From assembly GCA_018673475.1 (NCBI GenBank), contig JABHCN010000009.1:1-64000 (forward strand): 64,000 nucleotides of DNA, given 5' to 3'. Shown piece after piece: positions 15,408 to 23,339 of the stretch. Made by a program: the position numbers and the translations under genes. The DNA is from Actinomycetota bacterium (GTDB lineage: Bacteria > Actinomycetota > Acidimicrobiia > Acidimicrobiales > MedAcidi-G1). Below the pieces are notes generated by a model. That model had not been told where the DNA came from. It worked only from the letters and a program-made list of their open reading frames with translations, and did no database searches. Position 1 is the stretch's first letter. Each line of letters opens with the position of its first letter.

Positions 15408-16307
15408 ATGTCGTCGGAACTCTCCGAACACGGTGGCACGGGGCGCCTGGCGGCGACAGCGGCGGTCACCTGCTGGTCCGCTGGCAACGTCATGGTGGTG
15501 AGCCTCGACCTCCCGGGACTCCAGATTGCCTTCTGGCGCCTGCTGCTCGGAGCAGTCCTCTACGGGGCGGTCCTCTATGGGGGAGGTCGCCGGATTTCAC
15601 TCCGCACGGTTCGGCTGGTAGTCCCTGCCGGCGCCATCCTCGGCTTGGAGATAGGCGTGTTCTTCGTGGCACTGCACTCCACGACTGTCGCCAATGCCAC
15701 GACGATCGGCGCCCTTCAGCCAATCGTGTTGATGGCGGTGGCATCCCGCCGCTTCAGGGAAGATGTCGGTCCGTGGCTGGTTGGGGCGGCCCTGGTGGCG
15801 ATCGGAGGGGTGGCGCTCGTCATGTTCGGTGCCGGAACCGATGTTGGCGTCAACCTCCGCGGAGACGCCCTGGCTGTTCTGGCCATGGTCCTCTTTTCTG
15901 CCTATTTCGTGGTCGTGAAGGACGTGCGCAACCGGGTTGACACGTTCACCCTCCAGACCGTGTCGATGGCCGTGGGGGCACTTGTACTCCTACCCCTGGT
16001 AGCCGTCGACGCCGGAACGGTCGCGGTTCCGTTCCCCAGCGGACCCCAGTGGGTCTGGTTGGCCGTCCTGCTTGCCGTTCCCGGCACGGGCCACCTGCTC
16101 ATGAACTGGGCCCACCTGCACATCCCACTGTCGCTGGCGGGCATGCTGACCCTGTCGATCCCTGTTCTCTCGGGTGCGGGAGCCTGGCTGGTCGTGGGCC
16201 AGCAGGTCACCCTGATCCAGGGCCTGGGAATGGCGGTGGTGATAAGCGTGTTGGTGCTGGTGGTCAGCCGGGATGCCCGCCCCACAGTCGCGGCGGGAGA
16301 TTCCTGA
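15408..16307 (+). CDS. EamA/DMT superfamily transporter
   Basis: The 299-residue protein has ten hydrophobic segments arranged as two EamA repeats, with the second half beginning near residue 155. Members of the family export amino acids, nucleosides or other metabolites, and the substrate here is unknown. The longer open frame runs back to 15321 but overlaps the surE start. ATG 15408 is favoured by the -10 box seven bases upstream. No SD is visible. Confidence 0.88.
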   Translation: MSSELSEHGGTGRLAATAAVTCWSAGNVMVVSLDLPGLQIAFWRLLLGAVLYGAVLYGGGRRISLRTVRLVVPAGAILGLEIGVFFVALHSTTVANATTIGALQPIVLMAVASRRFREDVGPWLVGAALVAIGGVALVMFGAGTDVGVNLRGDALAVLAMVLFSAYFVVVKDVRNRVDTFTLQTVSMAVGALVLLPLVAVDAGTVAVPFPSGPQWVWLAVLLAVPGTGHLLMNWAHLHIPLSLAGMLTLSIPVLSGAGAWLVVGQQVTLIQGLGMAVVISVLVLVVSRDARPTVAAGDS

Positions 16308-16362
16308 CCGACAGGGCCTACCCTGCAGGTGAATCGACAGTCGATCTGGAGGACACACCGCA

Positions 16363-16659
16363 ATGAGCGTAGACGGAACCTGGAACGTGACCATGAACAC
16401 GCCGATGGGGGCCCAGGCGGGCACCCTCACATTCGCCACCGATGGCGGAACCCTCACCGGGACCATGTCGGGCCCACAGGGGTCACTCGACCTGGAGGAC
16501 GGCACGGTTGACGGCGACTCCCTGTCGTGGACGGTCAACATGACCTCGCCGATGCCGATAAAGGTGGAGTCAACGGCCACCGTCAGCGGCGACGAGATCA
16601 ACGGCGAGGCCAAGCTGGGGGCCTTCGGTACCGCCACCTTCAGCGGTACGAGGGCGTGA
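16363..16659 (+). CDS. Small beta-strand-rich protein of unknown function
   Basis: This 98-residue protein is composed almost entirely of short alternating Gly/Thr/Ser/Val strands, with three repeats of a G-x-L-T-G-T/G-D-x-L-S-W type. It resembles a small beta-barrel or lipid-binding-like fold. It has no cysteine, signal peptide or membrane segment. A good SD-like GGAGGA precedes the ATG. TACCCT at 16319-16324 could be the -10 box of a promoter serving this and the next genes. I do not recognise a named function. Confidence 0.75.
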   Translation: MSVDGTWNVTMNTPMGAQAGTLTFATDGGTLTGTMSGPQGSLDLEDGTVDGDSLSWTVNMTSPMPIKVESTATVSGDEINGEAKLGAFGTATFSGTRA

Positions 16660-16661
16660 GC

Positions 16662-16982
16662 ATGGAGTTCTCAACCACCGACGGGGTGCCAGGTCGCACC
16701 GTGGTTGCCTCGCACGGTGTGGCCATCGGCTCCACCGTCAGGGCCAAGAACATAGCCAAGGACATCGGTGCAGGTCTCAAGTCCATTGTGGGTGGTGAGA
16801 TCAAGTCGTATTCAGACATGCTGGCCGACGCCCGTACCGAGGCCCTCGAACGCATGGGCTCCCATGCCGCAGAACTGGGGGCTGACGCCGTTGTCAACGT
16901 TCGGCTGACCACCTCACAGATCATGGGCAACGCCGCCGAGATCCTCGCCTACGGCACAGCGGTCTCGACCGAATCAACCTGA
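16662..16982 (+). CDS. YbjQ/UPF0145 family protein
   Basis: This 106-residue YbjQ-type (heavy-metal-binding domain) protein forms homopentamers in known structures. Visible family features are the T-x-x-x-x-G strand at the start, the R-A-K-N-I-A-K-D-I block, the R-x-E-A-L-E-R-M helix and the A-D-A-V-V-N-V-R-L strand. The start at ATG 16662 is two bases beyond the preceding gene's stop. Function is poorly known. Confidence 0.85.
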   Translation: MEFSTTDGVPGRTVVASHGVAIGSTVRAKNIAKDIGAGLKSIVGGEIKSYSDMLADARTEALERMGSHAAELGADAVVNVRLTTSQIMGNAAEILAYGTAVSTEST

Positions 16983-17007
16983 GCGCCAAGCGGAACCGGA
17001 GCGTCAC

Positions 17008-17553
17008 ATGATGGTTCCCACGGGAGGACGGGTCCCCGCTGTCGACCTGGCGGCACCCGACGGGTCCCCCGTTGCCGTCGACCCAGGGCAGCGGACCTAC
17101 CTGGTCCTCCAGGTGCTCCGTTACTACGGTTGAGCCCCCTGCCTCGAGCTACTCGCGCAGTTGCGTGGGCACCACGAAGAGTTCGTCGCAAGAGATGCGG
17201 CGCTGATGGCGGTTGGCGGTGCGTCCGACGCTCAGGCGCAGCGGCTCACCGACGGCGGTGTCCAGTTCCCCCTGCTCCTCGACCCACAGGGCGCCCTGCG
17301 CAGTGCGCTCGGCCTCGATGACAAGCTCTCCCGGGGTGAGTTGATGGGCTGGCGTTCGATCAGGAACCTTCTCGTCGGAATGGTGAAGCAGCGTCAGGGA
17401 AGGGTCAGCAGGCCACACACCGAGGACCGTCCGGCCGTCGTGATCCTCGACAGTGGCCGGCGTGTCGTCTGGTCCCACGTCGGCAGGGCGGTTGGCGACT
17501 ACCCGTCGATTGACGAGATCCTGGCGGCCATACCGTCAGCGGGCGCCGAATAG
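17008..17553 (+). CDS. Candidate selenoprotein: peroxiredoxin-like (Prx_like2/AhpC-TSA_2) protein with Sec in U-A-P-C
   Basis: ATG 17008 has GGAG six bases upstream and opens a frame that reaches an in-frame TGA at 17131-17133 (codon 42). It then continues in the same frame to the stop at 17551-17553, for 181 residues in all. The sequence before the TGA ends V-L-R-Y-Y-G and the sequence after it begins A-P-C-L-E-L. In the Prx-like thioredoxin-fold family this place reads G-C-x-x-C, so the TGA sits exactly at the first redox cysteine and would give Sec42-A-P-Cys45. The rest matches the family, including F-P-L-L-L-D-P-Q-G-A-L-R near residue 88. A shorter product from position 17161 would lack the active site. 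The alternative is a nonsense mutation (one base from TGC or TGT), making a pseudogene. Confidence 0.75.
17134..17170 (+). promoter_or_regulatory. Putative SECIS stem-loop directly after the in-frame TGA
   Basis: Directly 3' of the TGA the RNA can pair GCCC (17134-17137) with GGGC (17167-17170), CTGC (17139-17142) with GCAG (17157-17160), and CGAG (17145-17148) with CTCG (17152-17155). The apex is CTA, or GCTAC if the last pair opens, with G first. Bacterial SECIS hairpins lie just after UGA and usually have a G early in the apical loop. The loop starts about 15 nt after the UGA, at the short end of what I recall as the accepted range. This is manual folding only. Confidence 0.45.
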
Positions 17554-17579
17554 GTCTCAGGCCTGCGGGGCCGACCCGG

Positions 17580-17585
17580 TAGCAT
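17580..17585 (+). promoter_or_regulatory. Possible -10 box for argS
   Basis: TAGCAT lies about 58 bp before the argS ATG and would start transcription near 17593, leaving a leader of about 50 nt. No clear -35 is visible. Confidence 0.3.
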
Positions 17586-17642
17586 CGGGACGATCCTGCC
17601 GGTGATCCACCGGTGCCGCCACCTGCTCGCTGGACAAGCCCA

Positions 17643-19274
17643 ATGGACGTTCGTGACATCCTCATCGAATCGGTACGGTCCGCGCTCGTCGATCTGGGCA
17701 TCGACCCTCCGCCAGCCGAGGTCAGTCTCGAACGGCCGGCCAACCCCGAGCACGGCGACTGGTCGACCAACGTCGCCCTGGCCTCGGCCAGTGCGACGGG
17801 GCGCAACCCACGGGAACTGGGAACGGCGCTCGCCGAGGCCCTTGAGGCTTCACCACCGGCTCACGTGACGGCCATCGACGTGGCCGGTCCCGGGTTCGTC
17901 AACTTCCGACTTGCCGACTCCTGGCTCCACGACGTGCTCGTCGACGTGGTCTCGGCCGGGTCGGACGCATGGGCAGCCCACGATGTGGGCTCAGGTCGGT
18001 CTGTCATGGTCGAGTTCGTCAGCGCAAACCCGACCGGGCCGCTGCACGCGGGCCACGGACGGGGTGCCTGCTACGGCGACTCCCTGGCCAGGCTCTACCA
18101 GCGCTGCGGCCACGAGGTGACCCGGGAGTTCTACATCAACGACCGTGGCACGCAGATGCAGCTCTTCGCCGACTCCCTGGCAGCTGTCGCAGCCGGCTCC
18201 GAACCCCCTGAGGGCGGCTACCACGGCCACTACATCCGTGAATGGGCAGGTGAGATGCCCGAGGGCGTCGACCCGCTGGAATGGGGGTACGAGCGGGCGC
18301 TGGCAGACCAGCGTCGCGTTCTCGAGAGCCTCGACATCCACTTCGACTCCTGGTTCAGCGAGCGGTCGATGATCGAGTCTGGCGCCATCGACGAGGTCAT
18401 GTCCGACCTCCGGTCACAGAACGCCGTGTATGAAGACGATGGCGCCACATGGTTGAGGAGCAGCGGCCACGGAGACGACAAGGACCGAGTGCTCGTCAAG
18501 TCCGATGGCCAGTTCACCTACCTGCTGCCCGATGTGGCCTACCACCGCGACAAGTTCCAGCGTGCCGATCGGCTCGTAAACGTCTGGGGGGCCGACCACC
18601 ACGGCTACGTGGCCCGCATGCAGTCCGCCATGCATGCGCTGGGGCACGACCCCTCCGAGTTGCAGGTTGCCATAACCCAGATGGTCAGCCTTCGGCGCGG
18701 AGGAGAAGAGGTACGGCTGTCCAAGCGCACAGGCGAAATGGTCGAGTTGGCCGAGGTGGTTGACGAGGTCGGTGCCGATGCTGCCCGATTCACCTACCTG
18801 CTTCTCTCGGTCGACTCGCAGCAGGCCTTCGATCTGGATCTGGTTGCCAGCCAGGTCAACGAGAACCCCGTGTTCTACGTGCAGTACGCGCACGCACGGA
18901 TCCACTCCATCGTGGCCCGGGCGGCCCATGCCGGCATCGAGCGGCCTCCGATCGACAGGGTCGACCTGTCCCTGCTCGGCCATCAGCGGGAACTGGCCCT
19001 GTTGCGTGCGCTACACGAGCTGCCGGACACGGTTCTGCGTGCCTGTAGCGAGCAGGCACCGCACCAGGTGACCACGTGGGTGCGGGACATGGCTGCCGCC
19101 TTCCACGGCTTCTACCACGACTGCCGCGTCATGGGTGACGGCATCGACAAGGGCCTGTCCCAGGCTCGGCTGTGGCTGGTCGAGGGAGTCCGCATCGGCC
19201 TCGTTGTCGCCCTCGATCTGCTTGGAGTTTCAGCGCCCGAGGAGATGTGGCGCGAAGAAGAGGGGGAGGCCTGA
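17643..19274 (+). CDS. argS: Arginyl-tRNA synthetase
   Basis: ArgS charges tRNA-Arg. The 543-residue class I synthetase has the N-terminal Arg-tRNA-binding domain, and the HIGH-type motif as H-A-G-H-G near residue 134 within A-N-P-T-G-P-L-H-A-G-H. The KMSKS-like loop reads L-S-K-R-T-G near 358, and a DALR anticodon-binding domain with D-x-x-x-H-x-F-Y lies at the C-terminus. ATG 17643 is preferred to the in-frame GTG at 17613. Its stop overlaps the lysA start (TGATG). Confidence 0.96.
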   Translation: MDVRDILIESVRSALVDLGIDPPPAEVSLERPANPEHGDWSTNVALASASATGRNPRELGTALAEALEASPPAHVTAIDVAGPGFVNFRLADSWLHDVLVDVVSAGSDAWAAHDVGSGRSVMVEFVSANPTGPLHAGHGRGACYGDSLARLYQRCGHEVTREFYINDRGTQMQLFADSLAAVAAGSEPPEGGYHGHYIREWAGEMPEGVDPLEWGYERALADQRRVLESLDIHFDSWFSERSMIESGAIDEVMSDLRSQNAVYEDDGATWLRSSGHGDDKDRVLVKSDGQFTYLLPDVAYHRDKFQRADRLVNVWGADHHGYVARMQSAMHALGHDPSELQVAITQMVSLRRGGEEVRLSKRTGEMVELAEVVDEVGADAARFTYLLLSVDSQQAFDLDLVASQVNENPVFYVQYAHARIHSIVARAAHAGIERPPIDRVDLSLLGHQRELALLRALHELPDTVLRACSEQAPHQVTTWVRDMAAAFHGFYHDCRVMGDGIDKGLSQARLWLVEGVRIGLVVALDLLGVSAPEEMWREEEGEA

Positions 19275-20542
19275 TGGCCGGACCGATTCCACTGGGTCTG
19301 CTCCCCGACACGACGACCGTCGACGGCGGGAGGGCGTCCATTGGCGGATGCGACCTCGCTGCCCTGGCCGAACAGTTCGGCACGCCCCTGTTCGTGTACG
19401 ACGAAGATCATCTGCGTTCCAGGTGCAGGGAGGCGGTGGCGGCCTTCGGTGACGGTGTGGCGTACGCCAGCAAGGCGTTCCTGTGCACCGCAATGGCGAA
19501 GCTTGCCCACGAGGAGGGCATGCACCTCGACGTTGCCACCGGTGGAGAGCTCTACATGGCACTGCATGCGGGGGTACCCGCCGACCGGCTGGTCATGCAC
19601 GGAAACAACAAGAGCGACCTTGAACTGGCGATGGCGGTCGAAGCCGGTGTAGGGACAATCGTCGTCGACTCCTTCGACGAAATGGACCGGCTGGACGCAC
19701 TGCACGCCGAAACCGGCGCGGTTCCGAGGGTCATGCTGCGAATCACCCCGGGGGTCGAGGCCCACACACACGAGTTCATCTCGACCGGCCAGGACGACTC
19801 CAAGTTCGGGTTCACGGTCTCGACCGGCCTGGCAGCCGCCGCTGTCGAACGGGCCGTCATCGCCGACTCGATCGACCTGGTCGGCCTGCACTTCCACATC
19901 GGCAGCCAGGTGTTCGAGGTCGGTGCGTTCTCGCGCGCGGTCGAGGTAATGACCGGGTTTGCAGACCCGTTCGGCCTGCCCGAACTCTCGGTAGGCGGTG
20001 GCCTGGGTGTTGCCTACGTGGAAGGTGAGAGTGCTCCGACGATCACCCAATGGGCCGAGGGGATCAGGGCGGTCTGTGATGCGGCCGGGGTGACCGCCAG
20101 GGTGTCTGCCGAGCCTGGCAGGGCGATCGCTGCGTCTGCGGCGGTGACGCTCTACACGGTCGGAACCGTCAAGGACCTTCCCGGCCTGCGTACCTACGTG
20201 GCCGTGGATGGTGGCATGAGCGACAACCCCCGACCCGTCCTGTACGGCTCGGGGTACGAGACATTCCTGCCACGGGCGGTAACCGCTGCAAGGCCTCGGG
20301 CGGTGCGCCTTGTCGGCAAGCACTGTGAATCAGGTGACCTGCTGGTTCGCGAGGGCTTCGTACCCGATGGTCTGGCCGTCGGCGATGTGATTGCCACGCC
20401 CGTTACCGGCGCCTACGGACACTCGATGGGTTCCAACTACAACCAGGTGCTGCGTCCCGCCGTGGTTTTCGTGTCCGAGGGGGAGGCCCGCCTCGTCGTG
20501 GCCCGCGAGACCTTCGAGGACCTGGTGCGCCGCGAGCGCTGA
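19274..20542 (+). CDS. lysA: Diaminopimelate decarboxylase
   Basis: LysA makes lysine from meso-diaminopimelate using PLP. The 422-residue protein has the PLP-lysine motif Y-A-S-K-A-F (Lys near 67), H-G-N-N-K, H-I-G-S-Q and P-G-R-A-I-A, with the C-terminal C-E-S-G-D and Y substrate residues. ATG 19274 overlaps the argS stop. argS-lysA-hom-thrC is a common actinobacterial order that links the lysine and threonine branches of the aspartate pathway. Confidence 0.96.
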   Translation: MAGPIPLGLLPDTTTVDGGRASIGGCDLAALAEQFGTPLFVYDEDHLRSRCREAVAAFGDGVAYASKAFLCTAMAKLAHEEGMHLDVATGGELYMALHAGVPADRLVMHGNNKSDLELAMAVEAGVGTIVVDSFDEMDRLDALHAETGAVPRVMLRITPGVEAHTHEFISTGQDDSKFGFTVSTGLAAAAVERAVIADSIDLVGLHFHIGSQVFEVGAFSRAVEVMTGFADPFGLPELSVGGGLGVAYVEGESAPTITQWAEGIRAVCDAAGVTARVSAEPGRAIAASAAVTLYTVGTVKDLPGLRTYVAVDGGMSDNPRPVLYGSGYETFLPRAVTAARPRAVRLVGKHCESGDLLVREGFVPDGLAVGDVIATPVTGAYGHSMGSNYNQVLRPAVVFVSEGEARLVVARETFEDLVRRER

Positions 20543-20572
20543 AACCACACTGATACATAGGCAAAGGACCGG

Positions 20573-20578
20573 TACCGT
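20573..20578 (+). promoter_or_regulatory. -10 box TACCGT for hom
   Basis: TACCGT ends exactly 7 nt before ATG 20586. It suggests a separate leaderless transcript for hom inside the argS-lysA-hom-thrC cluster. Confidence 0.45.
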
Positions 20579-20585
20579 GGAGCGG

Positions 20586-21884
20586 ATGGAAGCCACAAGT
20601 GTCAGGGTCGGCGTGCTCGGCTGCGGAAACGTGGGAGCAGCCCTGGTCGCCCTTGTCGACGAACAACGTGACGCGGTGGCGGATCGCACCGGGCTGGCCC
20701 TCGAGGTGGCTGCGATAGCGGTGCGCGACACCTCCGTCGACCGCGGGGTCCCATGCTCGCCAGACGCCTTCACGACAGACGCTGCAGCAGTGGTGAACGA
20801 TCCCAGCATCGACGTTGTCATCGAGGTCATGGGCGGACTCGAACCGGCACGCCAACTGATTCTGGACGCACTCGCCTCTGGAAAGCCCGTCGTAACTGCC
20901 AACAAGGAACTGCTTGCAGCCCACGGCGAGGAGCTCTACCTGGCGGCCGCCGCGGCGGGGGTCGACCTGCTGTTCGAGGCTGCGGTTGCGGGTGCAATCC
21001 CGATCATGAGGCCCCTGCGCGAATCGCTGGCAGGCGAGCCGCTCACCCGAATCATGGGGATCGTCAACGGCACGACCAACTTCATCCTCTCGAGGATGTC
21101 TGACCACGGGGCAACCTACGCAGATGCCCTTTCCGAGGCCCAGGACCTGGGCTACGCCGAGAGCGACCCCACCGCCGATGTAGAGGGATTCGACGCAGGG
21201 GCCAAGGCGGCGGTTATCGCCAGCCTGGCCTTTGGAGCGCGCGTGGTTCCAGCCGATGTCTACCGCGAGGGAATCTCAGGGGTGACCGTCGACGACATCG
21301 AGGCTGCCCGAACCATGGGGCACTGCATCAAGTTGCTTGCGGTTGCCGAGCGCGGAACCTCTGTAGACGGAGAGGTCGAGATCGGCGTGCGGGTACATCC
21401 GACACTCGTGCCGTTTGATCATCCACTTGCAGCCGTGAACGACAGCTTCAACGCCGTGTTCGTCGAAGGCGGAGCAGTCGGCGAGCTCATGTTCTACGGC
21501 CGTGGGGCCGGAGGCCGCCCGACTGCCTCAGCGGTGTTCGGAGACCTCATCGACGCGGCAGGAAACCTCCGACGGGGCCACGGCGCCCCGATCGGAACGC
21601 TCAGCGACGTCCGGATAGCTCCGATCGGCGACAGCGAGTCCGCCTACTACCTGAGCATCGAGGTCGATGACCGACCCGGCGTGCTCTCCGACGTGGCAGC
21701 CGTCTTCGGCGGGCACGATGTCTCGATCAGGTCCATGGAACAGGTCGGACTGGGTGCCGAGGCCCAGCTCAGGTTCATCACCCATCTGGCCCGTGAGAGC
21801 GACCTCCAGGAGACCCTGAGAGGTCTCGGGGAACTTGACGCTGTTCGCAGCATCGGCAGCGTGCTGCGTGTCATCGGCGACTGA
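20586..21884 (+). CDS. hom: Homoserine dehydrogenase with ACT domain
   Basis: Hom reduces aspartate semialdehyde to homoserine. The 432-residue protein has the nucleotide loop G-C-G-N-V-G (about residues 11-16), the E-V-M-G-G and A-N-K-E-L motifs, the catalytic G-Y-A-E-S-D-P-T-A-D-V block and a C-terminal ACT domain (about 355-430) for threonine feedback. The in-frame GTG at 20577 has AAGGA eight bases upstream and is an alternative start. ATG 20586 fits the leaderless spacing rule. It is followed directly by thrC. Confidence 0.95.
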   Translation: MEATSVRVGVLGCGNVGAALVALVDEQRDAVADRTGLALEVAAIAVRDTSVDRGVPCSPDAFTTDAAAVVNDPSIDVVIEVMGGLEPARQLILDALASGKPVVTANKELLAAHGEELYLAAAAAGVDLLFEAAVAGAIPIMRPLRESLAGEPLTRIMGIVNGTTNFILSRMSDHGATYADALSEAQDLGYAESDPTADVEGFDAGAKAAVIASLAFGARVVPADVYREGISGVTVDDIEAARTMGHCIKLLAVAERGTSVDGEVEIGVRVHPTLVPFDHPLAAVNDSFNAVFVEGGAVGELMFYGRGAGGRPTASAVFGDLIDAAGNLRRGHGAPIGTLSDVRIAPIGDSESAYYLSIEVDDRPGVLSDVAAVFGGHDVSIRSMEQVGLGAEAQLRFITHLARESDLQETLRGLGELDAVRSIGSVLRVIGD

Positions 21885-21893
21885 CCGATCTGG

Positions 21894-23282
21894 ATGTCCG
21901 TGCGGTATGTGAGCACCCGGGGTGCGGCCCCGACCCTTGACTTTGCCGATGCCCTGCTTGTCGGCCTGGCGTCCGATGGTGGCCTCTACGTTCCCGAGTC
22001 CTGGCCACAGATTCCCGATGGGGGCCGTGGTGACTACGTCGAGACGGCGGTAGAGGTCATGTCACCGTTCGTGGCGGGGAGCATCGACCAGGACGCGTTC
22101 GCCCAGATGGTCTCCGACGCCTACTCGGTGTTCGACGCCGACGATGTGGCACCCCTCGTGGACCTGGGTGGCGGGCTTCACCTGATGGAATTGTTCCACG
22201 GGCCCACCCTCGCCTTCAAAGACATTGCCCTGCAGCTGGTCGGGCGGCTCTTCGACTACGAGTTGACCCGTCGGGGGGAGCGGGTGACGATTGTGGGCGC
22301 CACCTCTGGTGACACCGGTTCAGCAGCGATCGAGGCGTGCCGCGACCGCCCAAACGTCGACATAGTGATCCTTCACCCCGCGGGTCGGGTAACCGAGGTT
22401 CAGCGTCGACAGATGACGACAGTGCAGTCGGCCAACGTTCACAACGTCGCCCTCGACGGAACCTTCGACGACTGCCAGGACCTGGTCAAGGCAATGTTCG
22501 CAGATGAGCCCTTCAGGGCCAGGATGAACCTCTCGGCGGTCAACTCCATCAACTGGGCGAGGGTCATGGCCCAGGTCGTCTACTACGTGGTGGCGGCCGA
22601 GCGGCTCGGAGGCCGGAGTCAGCCGGTGGATTTCGCCGTGCCGACGGGCAACTTCGGCAACGTGTTCGCCGGTCACGTTGCCCGACTTGGTGGGCTCAAC
22701 GTGCCGAGGCTCGTTGTCGGCAGCAACCGCAACGACATCCTGACCAGGTTCTTGAACGACGGGAATCTGGAGGCACGACCGGTCATGCCGACCCTTTCCC
22801 CCAGTATGGACATCCAGGTTTCGTCCAATCTGGAGCGCCTGCTCTTCGAACTGGAGGGTCGTGACGGGGCTGCAGTTGCCCGACTCCTCGAGGCCTTCAG
22901 GGAGAATGGCTCGGTGGCAATCGATGAAGGGCTGCACGCCTCGCTGGCCAGCGGCTGGTTGGGAGCGCGCTTCGGCGATGACCAGGTGCTTGCGTGCATC
23001 GCAGCCGAGGCCGACCGGTCCGGAGTCGTGCTGGACCCCCACAGCGCTGTGGGGGTTCTGGCGGCCCGGGAGTGTCGACGGGACCCCGGGGTTCCCATGG
23101 TCGCCCTTGCCACTGCCCACCCGGCCAAGTTCCCCGATGCAGTCGAGAAGGCCACAGGTGTGAGGCCCGCTCTCCCGGACCGTCTCGGCGACCTCCTGGA
23201 CCGGCCCGAGCGCATGACCCATCTCCCCAACGATCTTGCAGGGGTCGAGGCGTTTGTCGAGGAGCATGCACGTGCGGTCTGA
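21894..23282 (+). CDS. thrC: Threonine synthase
   Basis: ThrC converts phosphohomoserine to threonine with PLP. The 462-residue protein has the PLP lysine in F-K-D-I-A-L-Q, S-G-D-T-G-S-A-A, V-P-T-G-N-F-G-N and D-P-H-S-A-V-G. The length and R-Y-V-S-T-R-G N-terminus match the longer class of threonine synthases. It lies 9 bp after hom, and its substrate would be supplied by a homoserine kinase. Confidence 0.95.
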   Translation: MSVRYVSTRGAAPTLDFADALLVGLASDGGLYVPESWPQIPDGGRGDYVETAVEVMSPFVAGSIDQDAFAQMVSDAYSVFDADDVAPLVDLGGGLHLMELFHGPTLAFKDIALQLVGRLFDYELTRRGERVTIVGATSGDTGSAAIEACRDRPNVDIVILHPAGRVTEVQRRQMTTVQSANVHNVALDGTFDDCQDLVKAMFADEPFRARMNLSAVNSINWARVMAQVVYYVVAAERLGGRSQPVDFAVPTGNFGNVFAGHVARLGGLNVPRLVVGSNRNDILTRFLNDGNLEARPVMPTLSPSMDIQVSSNLERLLFELEGRDGAAVARLLEAFRENGSVAIDEGLHASLASGWLGARFGDDQVLACIAAEADRSGVVLDPHSAVGVLAARECRRDPGVPMVALATAHPAKFPDAVEKATGVRPALPDRLGDLLDRPERMTHLPNDLAGVEAFVEEHARAV

Positions 23283-23339
23283 GGCTCGGGTGTGGGGGAG
23301 CGATGCCCGCCGGGTTGGCGCTGGCAGGATGTCCGTCCG

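Noticed and set aside
17161-17553. Taking the Prx-like gene as a short 130-aa protein starting at TTG 17161
   Set aside because: It would lack the first strand and the redox motif. The upstream half has its own SD and matches the family in the same frame.
19112-20323. 403-codon open frame opposite lysA
   Set aside because: It lies fully over LysA motifs on the other strand. The Arg/His/Gly-rich content and lack of any motif mark it as a shadow.
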